NCBI GenBank assembly: GCA_934754515.1
Contig: CAKVIG010000011.1
Location: forward strand, 9,825 to 73,824
DNA from: an uncultured Candidatus Melainabacteria bacterium
GTDB lineage: Bacteria; Cyanobacteriota; Vampirovibrionia; Gastranaerophilales; Gastranaerophilaceae
Length of the DNA: 64,000 nt
Direction: 5' to 3'
Position 1 is the stretch's first letter; each line of letters opens with the position of its first letter. The position numbers and the translations under genes are program-made. Below the pieces are notes generated by a model, which was not told the origin of the DNA, ran no database searches, and saw only the letters and a list, made by a program, of their open reading frames with translations. Below, piece by piece: positions 43,707 to 50,873 of the stretch.

Positions 43707-45158
43707 GTGAAAAAAATATTAGTAATATTTTTTATAATACAATTGATATTAGCTCAAGTACCTTCTTACGCTGCTTTTTGGCATAAAGACGATTTGGGTA
43801 ATAAAATCAAACAAGAGGAATATCCTGACAGTAAAGATGTTGAACCAAAAGCTGATGAAGTCGCTGTTATAAAAGGCGGAGTAGAAAACTCAATTGATAT
43901 TTCACTAGAAGAATGTTTAAAATTTGCTTTAGGGAACAATCCTCGAATACAAGCGGCTATGCAGGATGTATTCGCATCTAATTATAGAATAAGGCAGGCA
44001 TGGGCGTCTTATTTCCCTCAATTTGGTTGGCAAACAGGTTACACCAGAATCAGACAACTTCAATTATCAGACGTGTTTAGACAAAATTTAGTGTTTAACT
44101 ATTTTGTACTTGGACAAATAAGTGCATCTCAAATGCTTTACGACTTTGGTGTAACTCAAAATCAAGTTACAATAAGAAAGTTAGATAATCAAGGCTACAA
44201 AATCACTTTGACAGGCACCGTAAATGATGTGATTTGTGAAGTTAAAAAGTCTTATTACAGTCTTCAATATGCGATTGAAGCCAAGAAGGTTGCGGAGGAT
44301 ATGGTTGCTAAATATTCTGCGTTTTACGACCAAGCAAAAGCGTTTTATACTGTCGGTACAAAACCAAAGGTTGATGTAACGATAGCTGAAGTTAATTTAT
44401 CAAATGCTAAATTGACATTAATTCAAGCTGAAAATGCTGTTGACATTGCCATGGCAAAATTAAATAATGCGATGGGTTTACCGTATTTTAACAAATATAA
44501 AATTAATGAGTGTTTAAGATACGAACCTTGTGATGTAACTTTAGAATCTGCAATCAAGATTGCACAAGAATCGCGTCCTGAATTTCAATTGGCGGAAGTT
44601 AAGGTAGAAGAAGCTCGTCAAAACGTTAAATTGGTTAAGAAATCGTATTTTCCACAATTGAGTGTTGAAGGTCAATTCCAAGTCGGTGGTAGAACACCTG
44701 CTTCTAACTATGGTTATAATTTCGGTGGATACTTGAATTTTCCGACTATTAACGGAATGTTGATTAAAAATGAAATCAAAGAAGCAAAAGCTTTACACTC
44801 AAAAGAACAAGCAAATGCAATTAATACGAAAAACAATATTTACTACGAAGTTCAAGAATCGTATTTTTCTTTAAAAGAAAAGAAAAATAAAATTCCTGTT
44901 GCGTTTTTGGGAATGAAACAGGCAAAAGAAAACTATGAACTTTCTTATGGCAGATATAAAGTTGGAGTTGGTAATCCCGTTGAGCTTAAAGAGGCACAAG
45001 TTCAGTACCAGAATGCACAATTGACGTATTATCAAACAATGTATGAATATAATACCGCTCGCGCAACTTTAGAAAAAGTTATTGGTAAAAACATTGCAAA
45101 TGGCGAAGTTGAATTGAATAAGAATGCTAAAGTGAAGAGTAAGGGTAAGAAAAAATAG
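43707..45158 (+). CDS. TolC-family outer-membrane efflux protein
   Basis: 483 residues. The start is GTG 43707 (AAAGG at 43692), followed by a signal peptide (ILVIFFIIQLILAQVPSYA). It has two OEP repeats of coiled-coil helices (~70-265 and ~285-465), with SQMLYDFGVTQNQ, GTKPKVDVTIAEVNLSNAKL and the second-repeat equivalent GVGNPVELKEAQVQYQNAQL. It completes the RND tripartite pump. The Lys-rich C-terminus is probably disordered. No strong terminator follows; a CCTCACCC repeat does. Confidence 0.95.
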   Translation: MKKILVIFFIIQLILAQVPSYAAFWHKDDLGNKIKQEEYPDSKDVEPKADEVAVIKGGVENSIDISLEECLKFALGNNPRIQAAMQDVFASNYRIRQAWASYFPQFGWQTGYTRIRQLQLSDVFRQNLVFNYFVLGQISASQMLYDFGVTQNQVTIRKLDNQGYKITLTGTVNDVICEVKKSYYSLQYAIEAKKVAEDMVAKYSAFYDQAKAFYTVGTKPKVDVTIAEVNLSNAKLTLIQAENAVDIAMAKLNNAMGLPYFNKYKINECLRYEPCDVTLESAIKIAQESRPEFQLAEVKVEEARQNVKLVKKSYFPQLSVEGQFQVGGRTPASNYGYNFGGYLNFPTINGMLIKNEIKEAKALHSKEQANAINTKNNIYYEVQESYFSLKEKKNKIPVAFLGMKQAKENYELSYGRYKVGVGNPVELKEAQVQYQNAQLTYYQTMYEYNTARATLEKVIGKNIANGEVELNKNAKVKSKGKKK

Positions 45159-45174
45159 AATTTGTTTTTGTAGA

Positions 45175-45214
45175 CACCTCACCCTAGCCCTCTCCTGTAA
45201 GGAGAGGGAATAAC
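45175..45214. repeat. CCTCACCC-type palindromic repeat, copy 3
   Basis: CACCTCACCCTAGCCCTCTC followed by a hairpin around TGTAAGGAGAG and GGAATAAC; differs from the 32051 copy by very few bases. It lies just after the tolC stop. Confidence 0.8.
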
Positions 45215-45237
45215 CTAAAGTCGTTCACATACAAACT

Positions 45238-45260
45238 AACCTTCCAAGGATAGGAAGGTT
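45238..45260. repeat. Short hairpin between repeat and P-loop gene
   Basis: AACCTTCC (45238-45245), 7-nt loop, GGAAGGTT (45253-45260). No T-run follows on either strand, so a terminator role is uncertain. Confidence 0.45.
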
Positions 45261-45293
45261 CTGCCGAGCAAATTTAAAACCTTTCCATGTTCA

Positions 45294-45302
45294 TGTTAAA
45301 AT
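45294..45302 (+). promoter_or_regulatory. Extended -10 promoter
   Basis: TGTTAAAAT, 19 bp before TTG 45322; GAGGT (45311-45315) gives the ribosome site that supports the TTG start. Confidence 0.5.
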
Positions 45303-45321
45303 AAACAAAAGAGGTATTATT

Positions 45322-46074
45322 TTGGCAATTAAAATCGCAATAACAGGAAAAAGCGGAAGCGGGAAAACGACTTTAACAAAGGCGTTTTTAGAAATTTTAC
45401 AAAAGAACTTCCCCGAAAAATCAATTTTATTATTTGATAACGACTTGACATCAGAATTAGGTCACTCATTCGGACTTGATATCAGAAATACTATTTACGG
45501 TATCAGAAGCGGTAAACACGAATACAAAACAGGCATCCCGGAAGGCATGTCAAAGCACGAATACGTTGAATGGGCAATGGAAGACATTATTGAACCGTTA
45601 AATGAAAACGTTGATATAATCGTTTCTTGGTTTGTAGGTGCAAAAGATTGCAGATGCCCGATTACGGGTCAAATTAATGACGCCTGCCAAAGACTAATCG
45701 AACGCTATGATTTTGTACTTTTTGATTGCGAATTTGATTTGAAATACTTGAACCAACTTGTTGATACAGATATTGATTTGACTCTTGTTGTTGCAAACCC
45801 GACTGTTGATTCAATTAATCTTGCAAAACGCATAAGTGAATTTTCTGCAAAATACGCTGTTGGCGGTCAAATGGGTGTTGTTATAAATAAAGTTAAAAAC
45901 GAAGATTTAAACGCTATTTCTGAACAATTAAAAACCGCAGATGTAGAAGTTTTAGGCAGCATTCCGTTTGACGAGCATTTGGCAACCGGTGTTGTTGACA
46001 GAAAGTCGGAAATTGTATCCGATGCACTAAATCAGTTCTATTTCAGATTGAACTTACCTCAGGAGAACAGATGA
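45322..46074 (+). CDS. CooC/MinD-like P-loop ATPase
   Basis: 250 residues from TTG 45322, chosen for GAGGT six bases upstream. Deviant Walker A GKSGSGKTT (~8-16) with the signature Lys of the MinD/ParA/CooC class, FDCEFDLKYLNQLVD as Walker B region, and VVINKVKNEDL for base recognition. CooC-type proteins insert nickel into CO dehydrogenase/acetyl-CoA synthase, but no such enzyme is seen here. A Cys-x-Cys (KDCRCPITGQ, ~110) might bind metal. Coupled to folD by an ATGA overlap, which hints at one-carbon metabolism; the function is open. Confidence 0.82.
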   Translation: MAIKIAITGKSGSGKTTLTKAFLEILQKNFPEKSILLFDNDLTSELGHSFGLDIRNTIYGIRSGKHEYKTGIPEGMSKHEYVEWAMEDIIEPLNENVDIIVSWFVGAKDCRCPITGQINDACQRLIERYDFVLFDCEFDLKYLNQLVDTDIDLTLVVANPTVDSINLAKRISEFSAKYAVGGQMGVVINKVKNEDLNAISEQLKTADVEVLGSIPFDEHLATGVVDRKSEIVSDALNQFYFRLNLPQENR

Positions 46075-46892
46075 TAATTTTAGACGGGAAAGCATTATCT
46101 TTAAAAATATTAGAACAAGTTAAAGAGAGGGTTGCAAAATTAGAAAAACAACCTCATCTTGTTGTAATTTTGGTTGGCGAAAATCCTGCGAGCAAAATTT
46201 ATGTTAATAATAAAAAGAAAGCTGCGGAAAAAGTCGGGATTAAATCTACCGTTATTGAAATGAGTGCTGATGTTTCAGAAGAAGAATTACTTTCAACAAT
46301 TGAAAAGCTTAATAATGATTCTGATGTAACAGGAATTTTGGTACAGTTACCGCTTCCTAAACATATTGATAAAAACAAAGTTATTTTAGCTATTTCGCCG
46401 AAGAAGGATGTTGACGGATTTACTCCTGAAAACGTTGGCAAGATGGTTATCGGTTTAGAGCCTTACTTTTATCCTGCAACACCGCAAGGTATAATGATGC
46501 TTTTAGATGAATATAATATTCCAATAGAAGGCAAAGAGGCGGTTGTAGTAGGACGTTCTAATATTGTCGGAAGGCCTGTGGCTCAACTTCTACTAAAACG
46601 CAATGCAACGGTTACAATGTGTCATTCGTTTACACAAGATATTCAAGACAAAATAAAAACCGCTGATATCGTAATATCTGCGGTTGGTAAAAAGATTGTA
46701 AGATGTAAGATGGTTAAGAAAAATTCTTGTATTGTTGACGTTGGTATCTTTAGAGATGCTAACGGCAAACTGACCGGCGATGTAGATTTTGATTTCGTAT
46801 CACCGACTTGTGGTTATATTTCACCCGTTCCGGGCGGCGTTGGTCCAATGACCATAGCTTCTTTAATGTACAATGCTTCAAAGGTTTATTAA
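46071..46892 (+). CDS. folD: Methylenetetrahydrofolate dehydrogenase/cyclohydrolase
   Basis: 273 residues, standard length. It oxidises 5,10-methylene-THF and hydrolyses methenyl-THF to 10-formyl-THF. Motifs: KIYVNNKKKAAEKVGI with the catalytic Lys, VQLPLPKHID, SPKKDVDGFTPENVGKM, GRSNIVGRPVAQLL (cofactor site) and GGVGPMTIASLM. Overlaps the CooC-like gene by 4 bp. Confidence 0.97.
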   Translation: MIILDGKALSLKILEQVKERVAKLEKQPHLVVILVGENPASKIYVNNKKKAAEKVGIKSTVIEMSADVSEEELLSTIEKLNNDSDVTGILVQLPLPKHIDKNKVILAISPKKDVDGFTPENVGKMVIGLEPYFYPATPQGIMMLLDEYNIPIEGKEAVVVGRSNIVGRPVAQLLLKRNATVTMCHSFTQDIQDKIKTADIVISAVGKKIVRCKMVKKNSCIVDVGIFRDANGKLTGDVDFDFVSPTCGYISPVPGGVGPMTIASLMYNASKVY

Positions 46893-46920
46893 TTAAGGAG
46901 GGCGAAACCCTCGACTTAAT
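46892..46920. terminator. Hairpin between convergent folD and coiled-coil gene
   Basis: ATTAAG-GAGGG (46892-46902), loop CGAAA, CCCTC-GA-CTTAAT (46908-46920), with a two-base bulge. No T-run, so only a candidate. Confidence 0.4.
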
Positions 46921-46921
46921 A

Positions 46922-47353
46922 TTATGATTGTAATAAACCTGTATCTTGAGCAGCTGTAGAAGTTGCTGATTTTTCGCTTTCTTTTTGAGCTCTTAATTCT
47001 TCTAACATTGTATCGTACATAGTTTTCATTGTATCGTATTCAATGTCTAAATCTGCTAATTCTAATGATAGTTCTTCATTGTATTGTTTAACTTTAGCGT
47101 GTGCATATTTATCAGCAAGCATTTCATTTTTGTTATTAGCACTAATTTTAACGCCGCCTGCTGTCAATTCTTTAGTATTGTCGATAGCTGAATCAAATGC
47201 GCTTTCCCATTTTTCTTCATACTTCACTTGTTTTTCAAGTTTTGCGCTGTTAGCTTCATACTTAGCATTCCAGAAAACTGATTGTTGAGTATAATAGTTG
47301 ATATCTGCGTTTGTATTTAATAAATTTCCTAATAATGCTGCTGTGTTTGCCAT
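46922..47353 (-). CDS. Coiled-coil hypothetical protein
   Basis: Unrecognised 143-residue helical protein with no signal peptide. It begins MANTAALLGNLLNTNADINY; two long helices (~25-60 and ~85-125) with heptad-like spacing surround a short GGVKISANN turn, and the C-terminus is Ser/Thr-rich. It shares its promoter block with the coiled-coil gene at 58047 and the wall hydrolase at 9269. A structural or secreted role is possible. Confidence 0.72.
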   Translation of the reverse strand: MANTAALLGNLLNTNADINYYTQQSVFWNAKYEANSAKLEKQVKYEEKWESAFDSAIDNTKELTAGGVKISANNKNEMLADKYAHAKVKQYNEELSLELADLDIEYDTMKTMYDTMLEELRAQKESEKSATSTAAQDTGLLQS

Positions 47354-47375
47354 CTTCTTATACCTTTTTTTAAAT

Positions 47376-47410
47376 CTTACATATATATAAAGTATTTAAA
47401 AAAGTGTCAA
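47376..47410 (-). promoter_or_regulatory. Promoter with shared AAATACTTTATATA block
   Basis: Minus strand: TTGACA (47405-47410), 17 bp, TATATA (47382-47387), then ATGTAAG. The block AAATACTTTATATA-[TA]-ATGTAAG matches 57990-58011 almost base for base. Confidence 0.65.
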
Positions 47411-47458
47411 TTTCAAGAAGGTATTTATTTGTTACAAAACTTAACATTATAATATAAA

Positions 47459-47489
47459 AAAAGCGGTTGAGCATAGCTCAACCGCTTTT
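47459..47489 (-). terminator. Terminator of rpmB
   Basis: A perfect 14-bp stem (47459-47472 with 47476-47489), ATA loop, and a T-run on the minus strand. Confidence 0.85.
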
Positions 47490-47507
47490 AAAATCATTGT
47501 TAAAAAA

Positions 47508-47699
47508 CTAAACAGCTTTTTGAACTTTGCCTGCTTTTAAGCAAGAAGTACAAACTGTCATTCTCTTAGTTTGACCATTTACATTAACTCTAATTTCTTG
47601 CAAATTAGGAGTTTGAACTTTTTTAATTTGTTTATGAGAGAATGTTAATTTTGCTGCTTTAATAGGTTTTTTACCACATACTTCACATTGTTTTGACAT
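47508..47699 (-). CDS. rpmB: Ribosomal protein L28
   Basis: 63 residues, full length. It has the zinc-type Cys pairs CEVCGKKP and CTSCLKAGKV, and KRMTVCTSC near the C-terminus. A separate unit 190 bp downstream of rplA, between two terminators. Confidence 0.95.
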   Translation of the reverse strand: MSKQCEVCGKKPIKAAKLTFSHKQIKKVQTPNLQEIRVNVNGQTKRMTVCTSCLKAGKVQKAV

Positions 47700-47858
47700 A
47701 GTTCTATTTTCCTTCTTTCTACCAGTGTAATTCTAGTCTACCTTAAAAAGAATATTTTTACAAGTATTTTAAGTAAAGTATTGTTACAATTTGACGATAT
47801 AAATCAAATAAAAAAAAGAGATAATGCTAAATAATACATTCTCTCTATTTTGTATAAA

Positions 47859-47883
47859 AAAAAGGCTAACCTTTCGGCTAGCC
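47859..47883 (-). terminator. Terminator of rplK-rplA unit
   Basis: GGCTAAC (47864-47870) pairs with GCTAGCC (47877-47883), with one wobble; loop CTTTCG; a T-run follows on the minus strand. It ends the unit right after rplA. Confidence 0.8.
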
Positions 47884-47890
47884 GTAAATA

Positions 47891-48616
47891 TCAACCAACA
47901 ATTTCTTTAACTTCTGCTTGAAGGTTCTTTGCATCAATCTTGATGCTTGGTCCCATTGTTGTTGTCAAATAAATTGACTTAACATAAGTACCTTTTGCTG
48001 CAGAAGGTTTTGCTCTAAGAACTGCATCAACCAATGTACCATAGTTCTTAACCAAATCTTCGTTAGCGAATTGAACCTTACCGATTGGACAGTGAATCAT
48101 ACCCTGTTTGTCAGCTCTGAATTCAACTTTACCTGCTTTAGCATCTTTAACTGCTTTTGCGATATCTAGAGTTACTGTACCAGTTTTAGGGTTTGGCATC
48201 AAGCCTTTAGGACCTAAAACTCTACCTAACTTACCTAACATACCCATACAGTCAGGAGTTGCGATTAATGTATCGAATTCAAACCAACCGCCTGCGATTT
48301 TGTCGATAATTTCTTCTGTTCCGTAGAAATCAGCACCTGCGTCTTTAGCTTCAGTAACTTTTGGTCCTTTTGCGATAACGCAAACACGAACTTCTTTACC
48401 TAAACCTGCAGGAAGAACAACTGTTGATCTGATTTGTTGTTCTGCGTGTTTAACTTCAATACCTAATCTCATGTGACATTCAACTGTTTCGTTGAATTTT
48501 GCAACTTCTTTAGATACTTCTTGTAATTTAGTAAGAGCATCACGACCGCTAGCCGGTTGTTGGAAATCAGCTAACAATTCTTGAAGCTTCTTTTGTTTTT
48601 TAGTTATTTTTGACAT
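47891..48616 (-). CDS. rplA: Ribosomal protein L1
   Basis: 241 residues from ATG 48616 (MSKITKKQ), preceded by AAAGGA; an ATG six codons earlier overlaps that site and is rejected. Typical features: VVLPAGLGKEVRVCVIAKG, GTEEIIDKIAGGWFEFD, GPKGLMPNPKTGTVT, EFRADKQGMIHCPIGK and TYVKSIYLTTTMGPS. It binds 23S rRNA at the L1 stalk. rplJ and rplL do not follow. Confidence 0.97.
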   Translation of the reverse strand: MSKITKKQKKLQELLADFQQPASGRDALTKLQEVSKEVAKFNETVECHMRLGIEVKHAEQQIRSTVVLPAGLGKEVRVCVIAKGPKVTEAKDAGADFYGTEEIIDKIAGGWFEFDTLIATPDCMGMLGKLGRVLGPKGLMPNPKTGTVTLDIAKAVKDAKAGKVEFRADKQGMIHCPIGKVQFANEDLVKNYGTLVDAVLRAKPSAAKGTYVKSIYLTTTMGPSIKIDAKNLQAEVKEIVG

Positions 48617-48677
48617 TTCTTTAAATCCTTTCATGGTGTTAACGGATTTTTCAATCCTTCCATATTATCTCTGACTC

Positions 48678-48704
48678 GCTCTCATTTAAGAGAGGGGTGC
48701 GGTG
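48678..48704. repeat. CCTCACCC-type palindromic repeat, copy 4 (inverse)
   Basis: CTCTCATTTAAGAGAG then GGGTGCGGTGAAG; read on the minus strand it is CTTCACCGCACCCCTCTC plus the hairpin. It lies in the 115-bp rplK-rplA spacer. Confidence 0.6.
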
Positions 48705-48731
48705 AAGTTTGCATCACCTTGATGGGTTTTA

Positions 48732-49160
48732 CTAGTCTTCTTTAACTGTAACGCCCATAGCTCTGCAAGAGCCTTTAATCATGTTTACAGCAGCATCCAT
48801 AGAAGTTGCATTCAAATCGTTCATTTTGATTTTTGCGATTTCTTCTAATTGTGCTCTTGTAATTTCACCAACTTTTGTTTTGTTAGGAACAGCTGAACCT
48901 TTAGGAATGTTCAAAGCTTTCTTAATTAAAACAGGAGCTGGAGGTGATTTGATTACAAAAGTGAAGCTTCTGTCTTCGTATACATCAATAATAACAGGGA
49001 TAATATAACCTGCTTGTGATTCAGTTCTAGCATTGAACTGTTTGCAGAAATCCATGATATTAACACCGTGTTGACCTAGAGCCGGACCAACCGGAGGTGA
49101 TGGATTTGCTTTACCTGCTTGAATTTGTAGTTTAATTTTTCCTACTACTTTTTTTGCCAT
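48732..49160 (-). CDS. rplK: Ribosomal protein L11
   Basis: 142 residues, full length. Motifs: KLQIQAGKANPSPPVGPALG, GVNIMDFCKQFNART, SFTFVIKSPPAPVLIKKA and SMDAAVNMIKGSCRAMG. It binds the GTPase-associated centre. Follows nusG across a repeat-containing 121-bp spacer. Confidence 0.98.
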   Translation of the reverse strand: MAKKVVGKIKLQIQAGKANPSPPVGPALGQHGVNIMDFCKQFNARTESQAGYIIPVIIDVYEDRSFTFVIKSPPAPVLIKKALNIPKGSAVPNKTKVGEITRAQLEEIAKIKMNDLNATSMDAAVNMIKGSCRAMGVTVKED

Positions 49161-49226
49161 TTTGTTCTCCTTTCGTGGTACTAACGGGGGGCACCCCCTT
49201 CCACGTTATTTGTATAACTAAACCCT

Positions 49227-49275
49227 TACGGGCTTGCCCCCACCTCAACCCTCAGAGAGGGAATACGCGAGGTGC
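49227..49275. repeat. CCTCACCC-type palindromic repeat, copy 5
   Basis: CCCCCACCTCAACCCTCAGA followed by GAGGGAATACGCGAGGTG; degenerate hairpin. It lies in the nusG-rplK spacer together with a GGGGGGCACCCCC stretch near 49185. Confidence 0.55.
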
Positions 49276-49281
49276 GTTATT

Positions 49282-49893
49282 TTATAACTTTTGAATTTGT
49301 TTGTATTCTAATTCAACCGGAGTTTCACGACCGAATATAGAAACCATTGCTCTAAGTTTAGCCTTATCAGGATAAACTTCTGTAATATCACCAACAAACT
49401 CTGCGAATGGACCGGAAGTAATTCTAACTTTTTCACCAACTTTAACATCCATTTCAATTTTTTGAGTTTGAGCTGTTGATCTGTGAATAATCTTTTTGAT
49501 TTCGCTGTCTTTAGCCGGAATAGGTTTTTTAGCTGAACCAACGAATTTTGTAACACCTGCAGTATGTCTTACTACATACCAGCTGTCTTCGTCCATAATC
49601 ATTTCTACTAAAACATAACCAGGGAAGATTTTTTCTTCTCTTTCTTGTTTTCTTCCGCCTTTAATTTGGGTAACAGTCTTTTGAGGAACTTCTACTCTAA
49701 AGATTTTGTCAGCCATGTTCATATATTCAATACGTTTTTCTAAGTTACTTTTAACTTTGTTTTCGTATCCTGAATAAGTGTGAACAATGTACCAACGTTT
49801 TTGATTTTTTCTTTCAGAAGACGCATGGTTTTCAACTTCTTGAGTTTCTTCCATCACTTCTTCATTCATGATATTTTCGTCTTTTTCACTCAT
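49282..49893 (-). CDS. nusG: Transcription termination/antitermination protein NusG
   Basis: 203 residues. NGN domain (~33-140: KRWYIVHTYSGYENKVKSNL, IFPGYVLVEMIMDEDSWYVV given in parts, HTAGVTKFVG) and KOW domain (~150-203: VGEKVRITSGPFAEFVGDI). The extra ~30 acidic residues at the N-terminus are a short extension. It couples RNA polymerase to Rho or ribosomes. Standard position between secE and rplK. Confidence 0.97.
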   Translation of the reverse strand: MSEKDENIMNEEVMEETQEVENHASSERKNQKRWYIVHTYSGYENKVKSNLEKRIEYMNMADKIFRVEVPQKTVTQIKGGRKQEREEKIFPGYVLVEMIMDEDSWYVVRHTAGVTKFVGSAKKPIPAKDSEIKKIIHRSTAQTQKIEMDVKVGEKVRITSGPFAEFVGDITEVYPDKAKLRAMVSIFGRETPVELEYKQIQKL

Positions 49894-49918
49894 TACTTTT
49901 ACCCTTTATAAATTTTAA

Positions 49919-50119
49919 TTAAAACTTAGATAACAACATATTGAAAATTACATCCACAAAATAAATAAAAACAGTGAATATAAAAACAATAGCAACAACA
50001 AAGAATGTTTCTACAACAACCTGATGTTTTTCAGGCCAAGTAATCTTGCCCCACTCAGTCTTTACGCCTTTAAAATAAGTAATAACATTTTTCTTTATTG
50101 TTTCAAAAGTATCATTCAT
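49919..50119 (-). CDS. secE: Preprotein translocase subunit SecE
   Basis: 66 residues with the single C-terminal membrane helix (VETFFVVAIVFIFTVFIYFV) and the amphipathic KTEWGKITWPEKHQV just before it, the SecE signature. The short single-span form. Between tRNA-Trp and nusG as in most bacteria. Confidence 0.95.
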   Translation of the reverse strand: MNDTFETIKKNVITYFKGVKTEWGKITWPEKHQVVVETFFVVAIVFIFTVFIYFVDVIFNMLLSKF

Positions 50120-50144
50120 TTTAATAACCTTTTTCTATAAAAAT

Positions 50145-50217
50145 CGCGCCCTGAAGGACTCGAACCCTCGACATCCGGTTTTGGAGACCGACGTTCTACC
50201 AACTGAACTAAGGACGC
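50145..50217 (-). tRNA. tRNA-Trp (CCA anticodon)
   Basis: 73 nt. The acceptor stem GCGTCCT pairs with AGGGCGC, with discriminator G; D-arm TTCAGTTGGTAGAA; anticodon loop CTCCAAA with CCA at 50182-50184; T-arm GAGGGTTCGAGTCCTTC. CCA 3' end is not encoded. Located between rpmG and secE, the classical arrangement. Confidence 0.95.
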
Positions 50218-50240
50218 ATATAAAAGGGAATAAGACTTTC

Positions 50241-50288
50241 GGTAATAAGGGAATAAGAGATTTTAAATTTTCTTTTGCCCTTATTACC
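50241..50288. repeat. Inverted repeat between tRNA-Trp and rpmG
   Basis: GGTAATAAGGG (50241-50251) and CCCTTATTACC (50278-50288) are exact complements around a 26-bp AT-rich centre. GGGAATAAG also recurs nearby. No T-run; it may be a processing hairpin. Confidence 0.6.
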
Positions 50289-50304
50289 AGTGCTTATTTC
50301 CTTA

Positions 50305-50472
50305 TTACTTAGTTTCCTTGTGAGTTGTGTGTTTTTTGCAAGTTGGGCAGTATTTGCTCAATTCTAATCTGTCTTTAACATTCTTTTTGTTTTTAACAGT
50401 TGTGTAATTTCTTTCCTTGCAATCCTCACAAGCTAGAACTACCATTCTATCGTTTTTACCTTTGATACCCAT
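50305..50472 (-). CDS. rpmG: Ribosomal protein L33
   Basis: 55 residues: MGIKGKNDRMVVLACEDC, KERNYTTVKNKKNVKDRLEL, SKYCPTCKKHTTHKETK. The two CxxC pairs (CEDC and CPTC) make it the zinc-binding type. First gene of the rpmG-tRNA-Trp-secE-nusG-rplK-rplA unit. Confidence 0.95.
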   Translation of the reverse strand: MGIKGKNDRMVVLACEDCKERNYTTVKNKKNVKDRLELSKYCPTCKKHTTHKETK

Positions 50473-50700
50473 TTTTAAGTTCCTTTATATTTACCTTTTA
50501 TTGCTATTTTATAAATAATTTTGACCTTTTTAAAAAGAATGTGCTGAACACATTCTTTCTTTAAATCGGCGTATAAGTTAATACTAAAATAAACATAAAT
50601 AAATTGCAAATTATTGTAAAGATTTTTTAAAATTTGTTTTAATCGAACAACAATCACATTTTGAGCGCACAGCTAATGACAATAATAACATACAAAATTA

Positions 50701-50792
50701 ATGGTGCAAAAATTTGCACCCTACCTTCTTTAAATGGAAAATGGAAAATTGTTATAAATAATTTTCAATTGTCCATTATCCATTTTCAATTT
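50701..50792. repeat. GGTGCAAA hairpin plus GGAAAATGG inverted repeat
   Basis: GGTGCAAA-AA-TTTGCACC (50703-50720) followed by CCTAC is the third copy of the 31788 unit. Next to it an imperfect inverted repeat (AATGGAAAATGGAAAATTG at 50734 and CAATTGTCCATTATCCATTT from 50766) resembles the runs at 38933. These make up the middle of the 401-bp gene-free stretch 50473-50873; the rest is AT-rich with no gene seen. Confidence 0.7.
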
Positions 50793-50843
50793 AGAAAAAG
50801 TAGCACCATTAACATTACCTTCTTCAATTTAGAAAAACTTTTA

Positions 50844-50852
50844 TGCTAAAAT
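50844..50852 (+). promoter_or_regulatory. Extended -10 promoter of glmU
   Basis: TGCTAAAAT, 21 bp before ATG 50874; AGAGGAG ribosome site at 50862. Confidence 0.55.
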
Positions 50853-50873
50853 TAATTCAAAGAGGAGTAAAAA

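Noticed and set aside
50661..50849. 62-codon plus-strand ORF
   Set aside because: It consists of the GGTGCAAA and GGAAAATGG repeats in front of glmU.
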